DNA of 64,000 bases from Candidatus Propionivibrio dominans (GCA_016709335.1 JADJNC010000008.1:124001-188000), one strand, 5' to 3'. Counted from the first letter of the stretch, positions 45,962-57,848 are shown. The notes: generated by a model not told the origin, from the sequence alone. Translations and numbers: made by a program.

Positions 45962-48754
45962 ATGCCTAACACCGACAAAGACCTCCCCCTGCGCAATGAC
46001 ACCCGACTACTCGGTCGCCTGCTCGGCGATACCGTACGCGAGCAGGAGGGCGAAGAAGTTTTTGCAGTCATCGAGCGCATCCGCAGGACCTCGGTCGAAT
46101 TGAACCAGAACCCGGATCGCGATTCCGACCCCGCGTCGCGATCCGAACTCGAAGCCATACTCAACGACCTGCCACGCGATTCGATGATCTCGGTCGTCCG
46201 GGCCTTCAGCTACTTCCTGCATCTGGCGAATATCGCCGAGGACCAGCACCACATCCGCCGCCGTCGCGCGCACGACCTGATCGGCTCGCTGCCGCGTGAA
46301 GGTAGCCTGCAACACGCGCTGGACCGCGTACAGGAGGCTGGGGTAGCGGTCGGGGAAATCCGTGATTTTTTTGATGTCGCTCTGGTCTCACCGGTGCTTA
46401 CCGCGCATCCGACCGAAGTATCGCGCAAGAGTATCCTGCTGTGTCAGCACGAAATCGCTGCCCTGCTCGACCACAGCGACCGCATGCAATTGACTCCCGA
46501 AGAGCAGGAGGAAAGCGATCAAACGATGCGTCGCGCCGTACTCAGACTGTGGCGCACGCGGGCGCTGCGTCCGAACCGGCTGGCGGTTGTCGACGAAATC
46601 AAAAACGGCATCAGTTACTACGACGATACCTTCTTTGCCGAACTGCCGCGCCTGTATGGCCAGTTGCAGGATCTGCTGAGCAAGCGCTTCCCAGGCGAAG
46701 TCTGGCAGCTTGCGCCCTTTTTCCGGGTCGGTAGCTGGATCGGCGGCGACCGCGATGGCAACCCCTTTGTTACCGCCGATATATTGAAAACGGCGCTACG
46801 CCTGCAGTCGACCGCTGCGCTCGAGTTCTACCTGGCCGAGATTCACACACTCGGCGCTGAACTTCCGCTTTCACTGCTGCTGCTCAAGGTCTCCCCGGCG
46901 CTGGCCGCACTCGCCGAGCGTTCGCCAGACCATTCACCGAATCGATCGGACGAACCCTACCGTCGCGCATTGACCGGTATCTACGCGCGCCTGGCCGCCA
47001 CCGCAAAATCGCTCGACCAGCATGAAGCACTACGCCATGCACTTGGCGAAGCACCGCCCTACGCCACTGCCGCAGAATTCCATGCCGACCTTGAAGTGCT
47101 TGTCGAATCGCTGGTGCAACACGGTGCCGCGCTGATCGCCGGTGGCCGTCTGCGCCGCCTGGTACGTGCTGTGCAGATCTTTGGCTTCCATCTGGCGCCG
47201 ATCGATCTGCGCCAGAACTCCGAGGTGCACGAGCGAACGGTCGCCGAACTGCTGGCTCACGCCGCGCGCATCGGGCGCCTGACCGATTATGCCGCACTCG
47301 ATGAAGATGCCCGTATTGCCTTGCTCTGCGAGGAGATCACCAGTCCGCGCCCGCTCTATTCGCCGCATATCGAGTACTCTGACGAGACCAAAGGCGAACT
47401 GGCAATTTTTTTCACTGCGCACGATCTGCGCGCGCGCTACGGCAACGCGGCCTTGCCCAATGTCATCATTTCCAAGACCAGCGCAGCCTCCGACCTGCTC
47501 GAAGTCGCGTTACTGCTCAAGGAAGCCGGCTTGCTGACGCCGGCATTGGCATCCCGAAACGTTCCGGAATTGGCGATCAACATCATCCCGCTGTTCGAAA
47601 TGATCGGCGACTTGCGAAACTGCCCGGCAGTCATGCAGCGCCTCTTCGACCTTCCCGTCTACCGCGCATTGGTCGCCTCGCGCGCCAACGAGCACGAGGT
47701 CATGCTCGGTTATTCGGACAGCAACAAGGACGGCGGTTTCCTCACTTCCGGCTGGGAGTTGTACAAGGCCGAGGTTGAACTGACGCGCGTTTTTTCTGCG
47801 AGCGGGGTACGTCTGCGACTGTTTCATGGACGCGGCGGCTCGGTTGGACGCGGCGGTGGCCCAAGCTACCTGGCGATCCTGGCACAGCCGGCCGGTGCCG
47901 TCTCCGGTCAGATCCGCATCACCGAGCAAGGCGAAGTCATTGCATCGAAGTATGCAAATCCCGAAGTGGGTCGCCGCAACCTCGAAATTCTGGCCGCCGC
48001 AACACTTGAAGCGACCCTGCTCGATCTTGAACATGAAACCGAGCCGTCGGCTTACCGCGCGGTACTCGAAAGCCTTTCCGAACTGGCTTACCAGGCCTAC
48101 CGCGGGCTGGTTTACGAGACCGAGGGCTTTAATCGCTACTTCCACGAATCGACGCCGATCGCGGAAATTGCCGGCCTGAACATCGGTAGTCGCCCTACCG
48201 CGCGCAAGCCTTCCGGACGCATCGAGGACCTGCGTGCCATCCCCTGGGTATTCAGTTGGGCACAGTGCCGCCTGATGCTTCCCGGCTGGTTTGGCTTTGG
48301 CTCGGCTGTTGAGGCCTGGCTCAAGGATAACCCGGACGGACTGGAAACGCTGCGCCGCATGCACGGCAACTGGCCTTTCTTTCGCACCCTGCTGTCCAAT
48401 ATGGATATGGTGTTGGCCAAGGCCGACCTGACGATTGCTTCGCGTTACGCCGAACTGGTCAGCGATTCGACATTGCGCGAGCAGATTTTTGGCCGTATTG
48501 GTTCCGAATACGAGCGAACAAGACGCTATCTGCTGGCTATCGAGCAACAGGACGAACTGCTCGCCGACAATCCACTGCTACGCCGTTCGATACGCAATCG
48601 CTTCCCGTATATGGATCCGCTTAATCACCTGCAGATTGAACTCCTGCGTCGCCATCGGGCTGCACAATCAACGGAACCGGTCGACGAACGGGTGCGACGC
48701 GGCATTCATCTGTCGATCAACGGCATCGCCGCTGGCCTGCGCAACAGCGGCTGA
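45962..48754 (+). CDS. ppc: Phosphoenolpyruvate carboxylase
   Basis: Carboxylates PEP to oxaloacetate to refill the citric-acid cycle. The 930-residue protein contains the active-site His in [15 protein letters not shown] (near 148), [11 protein letters not shown], the loop [19 protein letters not shown] (near 625) and the conserved C-terminal [13 protein letters not shown]. Length matches the bacterial tetrameric enzyme. Confidence 0.97.
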   Translation: MPNTDKDLPLRNDTRLLGRLLGDTVREQEGEEVFAVIERIRRTSVELNQNPDRDSDPASRSELEAILNDLPRDSMISVVRAFSYFLHLANIAEDQHHIRRRRAHDLIGSLPREGSLQHALDRVQEAGVAVGEIRDFFDVALVSPVLTAHPTEVSRKSILLCQHEIAALLDHSDRMQLTPEEQEESDQTMRRAVLRLWRTRALRPNRLAVVDEIKNGISYYDDTFFAELPRLYGQLQDLLSKRFPGEVWQLAPFFRVGSWIGGDRDGNPFVTADILKTALRLQSTAALEFYLAEIHTLGAELPLSLLLLKVSPALAALAERSPDHSPNRSDEPYRRALTGIYARLAATAKSLDQHEALRHALGEAPPYATAAEFHADLEVLVESLVQHGAALIAGGRLRRLVRAVQIFGFHLAPIDLRQNSEVHERTVAELLAHAARIGRLTDYAALDEDARIALLCEEITSPRPLYSPHIEYSDETKGELAIFFTAHDLRARYGNAALPNVIISKTSAASDLLEVALLLKEAGLLTPALASRNVPELAINIIPLFEMIGDLRNCPAVMQRLFDLPVYRALVASRANEHEVMLGYSDSNKDGGFLTSGWELYKAEVELTRVFSASGVRLRLFHGRGGSVGRGGGPSYLAILAQPAGAVSGQIRITEQGEVIASKYANPEVGRRNLEILAAATLEATLLDLEHETEPSAYRAVLESLSELAYQAYRGLVYETEGFNRYFHESTPIAEIAGLNIGSRPTARKPSGRIEDLRAIPWVFSWAQCRLMLPGWFGFGSAVEAWLKDNPDGLETLRRMHGNWPFFRTLLSNMDMVLAKADLTIASRYAELVSDSTLREQIFGRIGSEYERTRRYLLAIEQQDELLADNPLLRRSIRNRFPYMDPLNHLQIELLRRHRAAQSTEPVDERVRRGIHLSINGIAAGLRNSG

Positions 48755-48796
48755 ATCTGCATACAAGGAAGGTGCAGAAAAGATGGGGCTGAAAGG

Positions 48797-49576
48797 CTAC
48801 CGACGCTGACGGACTGTCTCAAACAGACAGATCGCAGCAGCGGCAGCCACATTGAGCGATTCGCTCTCTCCCGGCATCGGGATACGAACCCGAAATGGCG
48901 TTGATTCCGCCACTTCCGGCCGCACACCCTGCCCTTCACTGCCAAAAACCCAGGCCACCGGTTTGCTCAAATCAAGCGAATAAAGGGTGGTAGGCGTATC
49001 CAGCGCCGTCACGACGGCCTGTCCACGATACGCTCCGAGAAAAGCTTGCAGATCGCAGCCTTCGTGAAGATCAAGCCGGAAATGCGCTCCCATGCCCGCA
49101 CGCAAGGTTTTCGGTGACCACGCCTGGGCACAATCGGACGCTAGAAGAACCTGCCGAAAGCCCGATGCTGCCGCGCTACGCAGAATCGAGCCGAGGTTGC
49201 CGGGATCCTGAATACCATCGAGCAGTACCGCGTCGATCTCATGATTCAGAGTGTGCACCGCAAGTGGTTGCATGATGATGGCCATGATGCCGCTTGGCGT
49301 CTCGACCGTTGCCAGTTCGGCAAACAGGGCGTCGGTTAATACAGTGAGCAGGTTGCTGGTGTCACTGCTGGCGAGATAGGCGGCAATTTCATTACGCAGC
49401 AAGCCGCTTTCGCTGACCAGCAGTTCCTGCAACTGGACTGAATGCTGGACGCAAACTTCGATCAGATGCATACCGTCGAGCAGCACCTGCCCTGTCTTGC
49501 GCCGCTCACGACCACTGCGACAGAGCTTTTTCAGCGCTTTGAAATGCGCATTCTCGCGCGAGGCGATCTGTCTCAT
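48797..49576 (-). CDS. SPOUT rRNA/tRNA 2'-O-methyltransferase (TrmH/RlmB family)
   Basis: 259-residue methyltransferase. An N-terminal substrate-binding domain ([34 protein letters not shown]) precedes the trefoil-knot SPOUT domain: [39 protein letters not shown] and [23 protein letters not shown]. Exact nucleotide target is uncertain. The start overlaps the rnhB stop by 4 bp. Confidence 0.92.
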   Translation of the reverse strand: MRQIASRENAHFKALKKLCRSGRERRKTGQVLLDGMHLIEVCVQHSVQLQELLVSESGLLRNEIAAYLASSDTSNLLTVLTDALFAELATVETPSGIMAIIMQPLAVHTLNHEIDAVLLDGIQDPGNLGSILRSAAASGFRQVLLASDCAQAWSPKTLRAGMGAHFRLDLHEGCDLQAFLGAYRGQAVVTALDTPTTLYSLDLSKPVAWVFGSEGQGVRPEVAESTPFRVRIPMPGESESLNVAAAAAICLFETVRQRR

Positions 49577-50160
49577 AAGATCAGAAGTCGGGCGACCGGC
49601 GCATAGCTGCGACGATGTACCGGACTGACACCATGTTCCTTGAGCGCCTGGAGATGTAACGCCGTTGGATAACCCATGTGGCGATCGAAGCCGTACTGCG
49701 GATAGAGCAGGTGCAGTTTGCGCATGCCGGCGTCACGAAACGTCTTGGCCAGGATGGATGCCGCCGCAATCGAAGTCATTTTGCCATCGCCGCCAATGAT
49801 GGCTTGCGCCGGGCAAGGCAAGTGCGGGCAGTGCTTGCCGTCGATCAGCGCCTGACTCGGCGGGGTTGCAAGCGCTTCAACCGCACGCCGCATGGCCAGC
49901 AAGCTGGCCTGCAGGATATTGATGCGCTCGATTTCCTCGACAGTGGCCTCGGCTATCGCCCAGGCCAGGGCCTTGGCGCGAATCTCGATCGCCAATGCCT
50001 CGCGACGCCTGGCTGATAGCTGCTTGGAGTCATTCAGACCTTTGATCGGACACTGAGGGTCGAGAATCACCGCCGCCGCCACTACCGGACCGGCCAGTGG
50101 ACCGCGACCGGCTTCATCGACGCCGCAAACCAGGCCTTCAGGTGCTTGCAATAAGGGCAT
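49573..50160 (-). CDS. rnhB: Ribonuclease HII
   Basis: Removes ribonucleotides from DNA. Start ATG 50158-50160; the upstream open frame lies inside lpxB. The 195-residue protein has [21 protein letters not shown] (first Asp-Glu pair), [10 protein letters not shown] and [23 protein letters not shown] with the other acidic residues. It overlaps the lpxB end by 23 bp. Confidence 0.96.
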   Translation of the reverse strand: MPLLQAPEGLVCGVDEAGRGPLAGPVVAAAVILDPQCPIKGLNDSKQLSARRREALAIEIRAKALAWAIAEATVEEIERINILQASLLAMRRAVEALATPPSQALIDGKHCPHLPCPAQAIIGGDGKMTSIAAASILAKTFRDAGMRKLHLLYPQYGFDRHMGYPTALHLQALKEHGVSPVHRRSYAPVARLLIL

Positions 50161-51325
50161 GGTTGCGCACCGCGACCGGCAGGCATTCGAGAATCGCGGT
50201 TGCGGCCTTTTCTGCAGTGCTCTGCTTGAGTTGCAAGTGTATCTCGCGGAAAATCTCGCTGATGCGGACGCACGTCGCCTTGTCGGTGTAAAGGTTGAGC
50301 AGCGCCTGAGCCAGATTTTCGGGGGTCGCGTCGTCCTGGATGAATTCGGGAACAACAAATTTACCGGCCAGAATATTCGGCAGACCATAGTAAGGCAAAT
50401 AGCCTTCCATGCGCTGCATCAGGCGGTAGGTGAGCGATGCCATCTTGTAAGCAATGACCATTGGTCGTTTGAGCAGCGCCGCTTCGAGTGTCGCGGTACC
50501 GCTGGCGACGAGCACCACATCGGACGCCATCATCGCTTCATGAGCATGACCGAACAGCAGGCGAATCGGCAGTTCGTTTGCCGTGCAACGGTAAAGCGCG
50601 GTTTCGAACAACAAGCGGGTTTCTCGGGTAGCCAGGGGGACGAGAAACAGTGCGTTCGGCAATTTCCGGTTAATCTGGCGTGCCGTCTCGATGAAGGTTT
50701 CGGCCATGTAGTGAAGTTCGGACTGCCGGCTTCCGGGCAGGAGGGCAAAAATCGGCTGCTGCGCTGGAAGTCCAAGCAACTCGCGCGCTGCATCACGCGC
50801 ATCGTGAACGGGCAGGATGTCTGCCAGAGGGTGTCCGACGTAAGTCACCGGAATGCCCTGCTTTTCGTACAAGGGTGATTCAAAGGGGAACAGTGCCAGA
50901 ACGCGCGATACCGCAGCGCCAATCTTGTGAATTCTTTTACCGCGCCAGGCCCAGATCGACGGGCTGACGTAATGTATACTCGTAATTCCACGGTCTTTAA
51001 GCGTCTTCTCAAGCGCCAGATTGAAGTCCGGTGCATCGACACCGATGAACGCATCAGGCGGGTCGGCCAGCAGGCGGCGCTTCAAGTCACGGCGAATGCC
51101 AGCGATCTCCCGGAAATGCCGGAGAACTTCAAAATAGCCGCGAACCGAAAGCTTTTCCAGTGGATGCCAGGCCTTGAATCCTTCGCCCGCCATTTTCGGC
51201 CCCCCCACACCGTAGAACTCGGCGTTGGGCAGTCTGGCCTTGAGTGAGCGAATCAGGTGGCTGGCCAGTAGATCACCCGACGCCTCACCGGCAACCATGG
51301 CGATACGCACAACACCAGCCGTCAT
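50138..51325 (-). CDS. lpxB: Lipid A disaccharide synthase
   Basis: GT19 glycosyltransferase that joins UDP-diacylglucosamine and lipid X. The 395-residue protein has [56 protein letters not shown] and [14 protein letters not shown]. It overlaps lpxA (ATGA, 4 bp) and rnhB. Peripheral inner-membrane enzyme. Confidence 0.96.
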   Translation of the reverse strand: MTAGVVRIAMVAGEASGDLLASHLIRSLKARLPNAEFYGVGGPKMAGEGFKAWHPLEKLSVRGYFEVLRHFREIAGIRRDLKRRLLADPPDAFIGVDAPDFNLALEKTLKDRGITSIHYVSPSIWAWRGKRIHKIGAAVSRVLALFPFESPLYEKQGIPVTYVGHPLADILPVHDARDAARELLGLPAQQPIFALLPGSRQSELHYMAETFIETARQINRKLPNALFLVPLATRETRLLFETALYRCTANELPIRLLFGHAHEAMMASDVVLVASGTATLEAALLKRPMVIAYKMASLTYRLMQRMEGYLPYYGLPNILAGKFVVPEFIQDDATPENLAQALLNLYTDKATCVRISEIFREIHLQLKQSTAEKAATAILECLPVAVRNHALIAST

Positions 51326-52092
51326 CGGATGATGCCGCGCTTCGATACCGCAAGAAAATCGAGAATCGGCTGGATTTCAGGATGCGCCTTGACCTCTTCC
51401 TGCAGTTTGGCGCGCGCCTCTTCGAGCATTAATCCGGATTTGTAGAGCGTCCGATAAGCACGTTTCAAGGTTAGCAAGGCGTCGGGTGAAAAGCCACGGC
51501 GCTTCAAACCTTCGGCATTAATGCCGAAAGGAGTTGCCGTGTTGCCGGCGGCCATCACGTAGGGGGGAACGTCCTGTACCACCACGGTCGCTGCTGCCGT
51601 CATGGTATGGGCGCCGACACGACAGAACTGGTGCACGCCAGTGAAGCCACCAAGAATTGCCCAGTCATCAATATGCACGTGCCCGGCAAGTTGGGCGTTG
51701 TTGGCGAAAATAGTGTGGTTTCCGACCTGGCAATCATGCGCGATGTGCACGTAGGCCATGATCCAGTTGTCGTTACCAAGCCTGGTTACACCCGCATCCT
51801 GCGCAGTGCCGAGGTTGAAGGTGCAGAACTCGCGAATGGTATTGCGGTCGCCTATTTCGAGGCGCGTAGGCTCTCCCGAGTATTTCTTGTCTTGCGGCAC
51901 CCCGCCGATCGAGCTGAACTGATAAATCCGGTTATCGCGGCCAATCCGGGTGTGCCCGGAGAGGACCACATGCGGACCAATCGACGTATTGTCTCCGATC
52001 TCGACATGCTCGCCGACAATGGAAAAGGGGCCAATTGAAACGTTCAGTCCCAGTTGGGCTCCGGGATCAATGATTGCACTTGGATGGATCAT
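51322..52092 (-). CDS. lpxA: UDP-N-acetylglucosamine acyltransferase
   Basis: First enzyme of lipid A synthesis; a left-handed beta-helix trimer. The 256-residue protein is a run of hexapeptides ([25 protein letters not shown]), with the catalytic His in [18 protein letters not shown] (near 122) and [25 protein letters not shown]. The C-terminal helical part is normal. Confidence 0.97.
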   Translation of the reverse strand: MIHPSAIIDPGAQLGLNVSIGPFSIVGEHVEIGDNTSIGPHVVLSGHTRIGRDNRIYQFSSIGGVPQDKKYSGEPTRLEIGDRNTIREFCTFNLGTAQDAGVTRLGNDNWIMAYVHIAHDCQVGNHTIFANNAQLAGHVHIDDWAILGGFTGVHQFCRVGAHTMTAAATVVVQDVPPYVMAAGNTATPFGINAEGLKRRGFSPDALLTLKRAYRTLYKSGLMLEEARAKLQEEVKAHPEIQPILDFLAVSKRGIIR

Positions 52093-52111
52093 TTTTGCGC
52101 TCAGATTGCAG

Positions 52112-52558
52112 TCAGGTCAGTTCGCGTTTGGCACACATCAATCCGGCTTCGGCAACGATCTCTCCGTCAACCTTTGCTTCCGCCTTGTAGGTCCAGATGT
52201 TACGCATCTGGCGCTGGATCTGGACATGCAGATGCAGTTGGTCGCCTGCGGTTACCGGCTTCTTGAAGCGCGCACGGTCTACACCGACAAGGTAGAAAAG
52301 GAAACTGTTGTCTGGCTTTACGCCCAGGGTCTTGAAGGACAGGATACCGGCCGCCTGCGCCAGAGCCTCGGTGATCAGGACACCCGGCATCACCGGAAAG
52401 TTGGGGAAATGGCCGACGAAAAAGGGTTCGTTGATGGAGATGTTCTTGTAGGCATGGATTGATTTTCCCGGCTCGCAGTCAATGACACGATCGACCAGGA
52501 GGAAGGGATAACGGTGGGGCAAGTGTTCGATTACTTCATTAATATCCATTGCATTCAA
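52112..52558 (-). CDS. fabZ: 3-hydroxyacyl-ACP dehydratase FabZ
   Basis: Dehydrates 3-hydroxyacyl-ACP, competing with LpxA/LpxD for the substrate. 148 residues with [13 protein letters not shown] and the active-site His and Glu in [24 protein letters not shown]. The start is taken as TTG 52556-52558: GGAG lies 8 bp before it, while the in-frame ATG at 52549 would be 17 bp away. The TTG overlaps the lpxD stop (TTGA). Confidence 0.95.
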   Translation of the reverse strand: MNAMDINEVIEHLPHRYPFLLVDRVIDCEPGKSIHAYKNISINEPFFVGHFPNFPVMPGVLITEALAQAAGILSFKTLGVKPDNSFLFYLVGVDRARFKKPVTAGDQLHLHVQIQRQMRNIWTYKAEAKVDGEIVAEAGLMCAKRELT

Positions 52559-53592
52559 GATGTTTTCTCCATTTGTTCAAGTTTTTTCTCAAGTTCGGAA
52601 ACCCGCTCGGCCAGCCTGGCCAGCCGTTTGATCTGTGCAGCGTTGTGCAACCATTCGGCGTGTGTCTGGATCGGGAAAACGCTGGTGTACTGCCCTGCCT
52701 TGAGCAGACTCCTGGCAACCAGAGTACCGCCCGAAACATGAACATCGTCAGCCAGTTCGAGATGCCCGGAGATCATCCCGGCGCCACCGACAGTACAGCG
52801 ACGCCCGATGCTTACGCTACCCGCGACGCCAACACAACCGGCCATTGCGGTGTGCTCTCCAATGAGCACGTTGTGTGCGATCTGGATCTGATTGTCGAGT
52901 TTAACCCCGTGACCAATCACGGTATCGTCCAGTGCGCCTCGGTCGATCGATGTATTGGCGCCAATTTCCACGTCGTCACCGATGACAACGCGACCGATTT
53001 GCTGAATCTTGAGCCAGCGCTCCCCGTCCTTGGCAAATCCGAAACCGTCGCTACCAATAACCGCTCCCGCCTGAATGATTGCCCGTCGACCAATCACACA
53101 TTGACGATAGATCACCACATTCGGGTAGATCAGCGAATCGTCACCGATTGAAACACCGTCACCAATGACACAGCCGGGATATACGGTGACGTTTTCGCCG
53201 AGCACCACGTTTTCGCCGAGCACCACGTTTTCGCCGATGCAAGCCGAGCCAGGTACCTTACTGTGAACTACGGCAGTGGAATGAACTCCGGAAGGACGGG
53301 ATTCTCGCGGATTCAGCAAGGCCACAACACGGGCGTAATACGCATAGGCATTTTGATGCACAATCCTTGGCAGCGCGGTATCCCCGGCAAACTGAGGCGG
53401 TACGATAACCGCTGCTGCCCGGGTGCTCTGCAACTGCTGCCGGTATTTAGGATTGACAATAAAAGCAATCTGCCCGGTACCTGCCGAGGCCAGGCTGGCT
53501 ACTTGTGAGACAAGGACGGAACCGTCACCCTCAAGCGATCCGCCAAGTTGGGAGACAATTTCTTCGAGCCGCAGACCTTCTTGCGCAGGCAC
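52555..53592 (-). CDS. lpxD: UDP-3-O-(3-hydroxyacyl)glucosamine N-acyltransferase
   Basis: Third enzyme of lipid A synthesis. It starts at a GTG (53590-53592). The 345-residue protein has an N-terminal uridine-binding domain, a left-handed beta-helix ([35 protein letters not shown]), the catalytic His in [22 protein letters not shown] and a C-terminal coiled helix ending [14 protein letters not shown]. An exact 18-bp tandem duplication at 53190-53225 repeats one hexapeptide (GENVVL). Confidence 0.96.
   Translation of the reverse strand: MPAQEGLRLEEIVSQLGGSLEGDGSVLVSQVASLASAGTGQIAFIVNPKYRQQLQSTRAAAVIVPPQFAGDTALPRIVHQNAYAYYARVVALLNPRESRPSGVHSTAVVHSKVPGSACIGENVVLGENVVLGENVTVYPGCVIGDGVSIGDDSLIYPNVVIYRQCVIGRRAIIQAGAVIGSDGFGFAKDGERWLKIQQIGRVVIGDDVEIGANTSIDRGALDDTVIGHGVKLDNQIQIAHNVLIGEHTAMAGCVGVAGSVSIGRRCTVGGAGMISGHLELADDVHVSGGTLVARSLLKAGQYTSVFPIQTHAEWLHNAAQIKRLARLAERVSELEKKLEQMEKTS
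53190..53237. repeat. 18-bp tandem duplication inside lpxD
   Basis: CGTTTTCGCCGAGCACCA occurs twice in a row (53190-53207, 53208-53225) followed by a partial third copy (53226-53237). In protein it gives GENVVL twice, then GENVTV: one extra hexapeptide in the beta-helix with the frame kept. Confidence 0.9.
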
Positions 53593-53596
53593 CTGA

Positions 53597-54106
53597 TTAC
53601 TTGCCTTCGGACAGGGCCTTGATGATTTTATCCGTCACGTCAAGTTTTGGGCTGACCCAGACGACATCCTGGACGATCAGGTCATACTTTTCGCTCTCGG
53701 CGAGCTGCTTGATGGCCTTGTTCGCCTTTTCGATGATTGCGGCATTCTCTTCGTTCTGACGCAGGTTCAAATCTTCACGGAACTCGCGTTGCTTGCGCTG
53801 AAACTCACGGGACAGTTCGTTCAGGTCCTTTTCCTTCGAACGGCGTTCCGTTTCGGCCATGGTCACCGCATTTTTCTCCAGCGACTCCTGCAAGGCCTGT
53901 ACTTGCTTGGCCAGGCGCTGCAAATCCTGATCGCGTTTGGAAAATTCACTCTCAATCTTTTTGGCCGCCTTGACGGCAGTAGGCGCGTCACGAAAAATGC
54001 GCTGGGTATTGACGTAACCAATCTTCAACGTTTCTGATGCCGACGCGTAAGACACTGGCAGCGAAGCCATCAACGCGACCAGCAACGTGGCAATTTTCTT
54101 GTTCAA
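53597..54106 (-). CDS. skp: Periplasmic chaperone Skp/OmpH
   Basis: Holdase that carries unfolded outer-membrane proteins to BamA. The start is a TTG (54104-54106) with GGAG 7 bp upstream. A signal peptide (MNKKIATLLVALMASLPVSYASA) precedes LKIGYVNTQRIFRDAPTAVKAAKKIESEF, then the long charged coiled coil of the tentacle domains (residues 55-135). 4 bp from lpxD, 15 bp from bamA. Confidence 0.95.
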   Translation of the reverse strand: MNKKIATLLVALMASLPVSYASASETLKIGYVNTQRIFRDAPTAVKAAKKIESEFSKRDQDLQRLAKQVQALQESLEKNAVTMAETERRSKEKDLNELSREFQRKQREFREDLNLRQNEENAAIIEKANKAIKQLAESEKYDLIVQDVVWVSPKLDVTDKIIKALSEGK

Positions 54107-54121
54107 GCTATCTCTCCTGGG

Positions 54122-56476
54122 TTAAAAGGCCTGTCCAAACTGGAACTGGAAGACTTGGAGTTTATCATTTTTCTCATCGTTAAGTGCTGCGGCAACACTG
54201 AACTTGAGCGGCCCGAATGGGGAAATCCAGGTCGCCGCAAGACCTGCCGATGTCCGGATAGCGCCTTGGTCGAATACACCCCTCGGGAGATTTCCGTCAG
54301 AATAGACTTGCCCGGCATCGAAGAATGGACCAAATCGCACTGATTTATCTACACCGAAACCAGGCAGCGGCATCGACAACTCGGCATTGAAGACCACACG
54401 GCGGGTACCTCCCAGCCGTACTATGTTGCCATTCGTGTACTCATATGGCCCCAGACTGGCAGGATCGTAGCCGCGCACGGATCCTATACCTCCAGCATAG
54501 AAATTCCGGTAGAAAGGTACATCCTGTCCGGACAAGCCGTTGGCGTAGCCAAGCTCCCCGTTGAGCATGAGCACCATGTTGCGGGTGATCGGGAAAAACC
54601 GTTGTTGCTGATAGCTCAACTTGTAGAACGTGAGATCTCCTCCGGGGATCGCCACCTCAATCGCCGCTTTTTGCAGCGCTCCCCGTGTCGGCAAAATCGC
54701 ACTGTCCTTGGTATCGCTGATCCAGCCAAGCGTCACCGGCAACGTAAGGTTGGTGCATGATGAAGGAATGGTGAACAAGTCGGTCGGAATGTCCGAACTG
54801 CCCGAACCGCAAAATTCATTGTTGAATCTCAGATACTGGTTTGGTGTGTTGGGATTCAAGGGGTTGATCTCAACCTGCGTCTGATCGATAGCCACACCAA
54901 AGGTAAGTGCCTGTTTCTCGGAAAGCGGAATGCCGAAACGAAGACCGCCGCCATATGAAGTCGTCTTGAATTCGTACCCGAGCGATGTCGGGTTGGACTT
55001 TCTGGTATAAACATCAAAGCCCTGGCTGATGCCATCGACCGTAAAGTAAGGGTTGGTGTAACTAAAGGCCAGGGTCTGGTTGATCTTGCCCGTATTGACC
55101 TGTAACGACACGAATTTCCCGCTACCGAATATGTTGGCCTGTGAAATCGACGCCGAGAGAATCACCCCTTCTGATTGGGAATAGCCAACGCCCAGAGAAA
55201 TATTACCCGTTGACTTCTCTGTCACATTGATATTGACGTCAACCTGATCGCTGGTGCCTGGCACGGGTGGCGTTTCGACATTGACTTCGCCAAAGTAGCC
55301 GGTTTTGTCGATACGCTCCTTCGAAAGCTTGACACGCTCATCGTCGAACCAGGCACCTTCCATCTGACGAACTTCCTGGCGAATCACTTCATCGCGGGTT
55401 TTGGTATTCCCAGATACGTTGATGCGGCGAACATAAGCCCTTTTGCCCGGATCGACGAATACGGTAAAGGCAACCTGCCTTTTCTCCTTGTCAAGTTCGG
55501 GCGCCGCATTGACGTTGGCGAAGGCGTAGCCCTTGGCTGAAAGCTTGTCGCTGATGGCCTTCGTGCTCTCATTCAATTTTTCACGAGAAAACACGTCACC
55601 CGGCCTGATCTTCATGGCCTTCCTGAATTCCTCTTCCGGCAGAATGAGATCGCCCGCCAGCTTGACCGAAGACACGATATAGCGTTCGCCTTCGGCAATG
55701 GTCAGCGTGATGAAAATATCCTTCTTGTCTGGGCTGATCGAAACCTGGGTCGATTCGATGTTGAATTCGAGGAAACCGCGATTGAGATAGTAAGAACGCA
55801 ATGTCTCCAGGTCAGCGGCAAGTTTTTGCTTGGAATACTGATCGTTTTTTGTATACCAGCTTATCCAGTTCGGTGTTTGCAACTGGAAAAGTGCTTGCAA
55901 ATCCTTTTCCTTGAACGCCTGGGCGCCAACAATGTTGATTTGCCTTATTTTGGCGGCATCGCCTTCGTCGATATTGAAGTTGATCGACACCCGGTTGCGC
56001 TCTAAAGGAGTCACCGTGGTGGTGATTGCCACTCCATATTTGCCGCGTGTGAGATACTGGCGCTTCAACTCCTGCTCGGCTTTTTCGAGCATGGCGCGGT
56101 CATAGGAACGCGAGACAGCGAATCCTGCTTCCTTGAGACCCTTGATCAGTTGATCCTTCTCGAACTCCTTCAGACCGACAAAATCAATCTGGGCGATGGC
56201 CGGACGCTCTTCGAGTACCACGATAACGACATCGCCATCGATCTCGATGCGCACATCCTTGAAAAAACCGGTGGCGAACAAGGCCTTGATGGCCTGTGCT
56301 GCCTTTTCGTCAGTCAGGGTGTCCCCGACCTTGATCGGGAGATAGCTGAATACGGTTCCGGCTTCAGTACGTTGAATCCCTTCGACGCGAATATCCTTGA
56401 CGGTAAACGCTTCGAAAGCGAAAGCGCCTGAAACAAAAAGGGAGGCGATCAGACCTGCCAGCAGGTTTTTCTTCAT
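54122..56476 (-). CDS. bamA: Outer-membrane assembly factor BamA
   Basis: Omp85 protein that inserts beta-barrels into the outer membrane. The 784-residue product has a signal peptide (residues 1-20, SGAFA), five POTRA domains (FTVKDIRVEGIQRTEAGTVF to about 420) and a 16-stranded barrel with the loop motif YAGGIGSVRGYDPASLG (the conserved VRGY of strand 13 region) and the C-terminal signal FQFQFGQAF ending in Phe. It lies between rseP and skp. Confidence 0.97.
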   Translation of the reverse strand: MKKNLLAGLIASLFVSGAFAFEAFTVKDIRVEGIQRTEAGTVFSYLPIKVGDTLTDEKAAQAIKALFATGFFKDVRIEIDGDVVIVVLEERPAIAQIDFVGLKEFEKDQLIKGLKEAGFAVSRSYDRAMLEKAEQELKRQYLTRGKYGVAITTTVTPLERNRVSINFNIDEGDAAKIRQINIVGAQAFKEKDLQALFQLQTPNWISWYTKNDQYSKQKLAADLETLRSYYLNRGFLEFNIESTQVSISPDKKDIFITLTIAEGERYIVSSVKLAGDLILPEEEFRKAMKIRPGDVFSREKLNESTKAISDKLSAKGYAFANVNAAPELDKEKRQVAFTVFVDPGKRAYVRRINVSGNTKTRDEVIRQEVRQMEGAWFDDERVKLSKERIDKTGYFGEVNVETPPVPGTSDQVDVNINVTEKSTGNISLGVGYSQSEGVILSASISQANIFGSGKFVSLQVNTGKINQTLAFSYTNPYFTVDGISQGFDVYTRKSNPTSLGYEFKTTSYGGGLRFGIPLSEKQALTFGVAIDQTQVEINPLNPNTPNQYLRFNNEFCGSGSSDIPTDLFTIPSSCTNLTLPVTLGWISDTKDSAILPTRGALQKAAIEVAIPGGDLTFYKLSYQQQRFFPITRNMVLMLNGELGYANGLSGQDVPFYRNFYAGGIGSVRGYDPASLGPYEYTNGNIVRLGGTRRVVFNAELSMPLPGFGVDKSVRFGPFFDAGQVYSDGNLPRGVFDQGAIRTSAGLAATWISPFGPLKFSVAAALNDEKNDKLQVFQFQFGQAF

Positions 56477-56480
56477 TAGG

Positions 56481-57848
56481 TCAGCCGGAAATCAATCGAT
56501 TGATATCATTGTAGAAAGCAAACGCCATCAGCATCAGCATCAGCGCCAGACCGATTTGCTGGCCAATTTCCATGCTGCGCTCCGACAGCGGCCCGCGCTT
56601 AATGATTTCGACGACATAATACAGCAAATGGCCGCCATCCAGAATCGGAATGGGCAGCAAATTAAGCACCGCGAGACTGATACTGACCAGCGCCAGGAAC
56701 TTGAGGTAGTAACCCATGCCGAGCTTTGCCGACTGGCCGGCGTAGTCTGCGATCGTTACCGGCCCGCTGATATTTCGCCACGACACTTCACCGGTAATCA
56801 TTTTTCCGATCATTACCAGACTGAACACCGATTTATCCCAGGTCTCGTAGATGGCCTTGCCCAGCGCAGAGATCAGTCCGTATCGAACCGTAATCATCAT
56901 CTCACTACGCGAAGCGCCGGTATCCCTGACGCTGGCTCCAATCCGGCCAATTTTTTTTCCGCCTTCCTCAACCGGAACGGGTGTAATTTCGATGAAAAGT
57001 CTGTCACCCTGGCGTTGAATTTCAAAATCCAGTGTTTTTCCAGGCGAATTGCGAACGTTCTGCACAACATCGGGCCAGGCAGTGACTGGCTTATCGTCAA
57101 TCATCAGAATCTCGTCCCCTGCCTGTAGTCCGGCGGCCGCTGCAGCACTGTCCGGGCTAATTTTTCCAAGCACCGGCGGAATTCTGGGGCGGTAAAAGCT
57201 GATTCCCAGTCTGGCCAGGGCATCACCCTCCCAGCCTCCCGCTCGGGCAGACGACACATCCAGGTGGCGAATCGTGATCTCATTACGCGGGTTGATTACC
57301 TCGAACTCGATCGAGTCCTGATCAACGGCCTGTCGAATCAAGACCCAGTGCAAATCCTGCCAGGTTTGCACCAGTTCTCCACCGACTTTGAGTACCCGCT
57401 CGCCGCTCTGCATGCCGGATGCAGCGGCAGGACTGGCAGCGACTGGCGTACCCAGAATGGGTTTCAGTTCTTCGGTGCCGTACCAGAACAGTCCCCAGTA
57501 CACAAAAATCGCCAACAGCAGATTGGCCGCTGGGCCGGCAGCCACTATGGCCATGCGTCGCCAGACGCTCTGCCGGTTGAAGCTGCGATGCAATTCTTCA
57601 GGAGCAACATCTCCCTCGCGTTCATCCAGCATCTTGACGTAGCCACCCAGCGGAAACATGCCGAGCGCCCATTCCGTACCATCACGACCGATGCGTTTCG
57701 AGATCAGCGCCCGACCAAAACCTACCGAGAAACGCAGCACCTTGACGCCGACCCGGCGCGCTACGAGGTAGTGCCCATACTCGTGAACCACGATCAGTAC
57801 GCCAAGAATCAGGGCAAATGCCGCCAGGTAGTAAAGGAAGTTACTCAT
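56481..57848 (-). CDS. rseP: Site-2 protease RseP
   Basis: Intramembrane zinc metalloprotease. The 455-residue protein has the zinc motif VVHEYGHYLVARR (His22, Glu23, His26), two PDZ domains (PVAASPAAASGMQSGERVL and GKISPDSAAAAAGLQAGDEI) and the second active-site segment ALVSISLAVLNLLPIPILDGG near the C-terminus. In E. coli it cuts the anti-sigma factor RseA to free sigma-E. No rseA is found next to rpoE here, so its substrate in this genome is a question. Confidence 0.95.
   Translation of the reverse strand: MSNFLYYLAAFALILGVLIVVHEYGHYLVARRVGVKVLRFSVGFGRALISKRIGRDGTEWALGMFPLGGYVKMLDEREGDVAPEELHRSFNRQSVWRRMAIVAAGPAANLLLAIFVYWGLFWYGTEELKPILGTPVAASPAAASGMQSGERVLKVGGELVQTWQDLHWVLIRQAVDQDSIEFEVINPRNEITIRHLDVSSARAGGWEGDALARLGISFYRPRIPPVLGKISPDSAAAAAGLQAGDEILMIDDKPVTAWPDVVQNVRNSPGKTLDFEIQRQGDRLFIEITPVPVEEGGKKIGRIGASVRDTGASRSEMMITVRYGLISALGKAIYETWDKSVFSLVMIGKMITGEVSWRNISGPVTIADYAGQSAKLGMGYYLKFLALVSISLAVLNLLPIPILDGGHLLYYVVEIIKRGPLSERSMEIGQQIGLALMLMLMAFAFYNDINRLISG

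Noticed and set aside
45766..45969. Rightward 67-codon frame with Gly/Pro-rich start (MPPGHQGPTVTPGET)
   Set aside because: It runs into the ppc start, has no ribosome-binding site, and its composition is likely the complement of the leftward membrane-segment frame.
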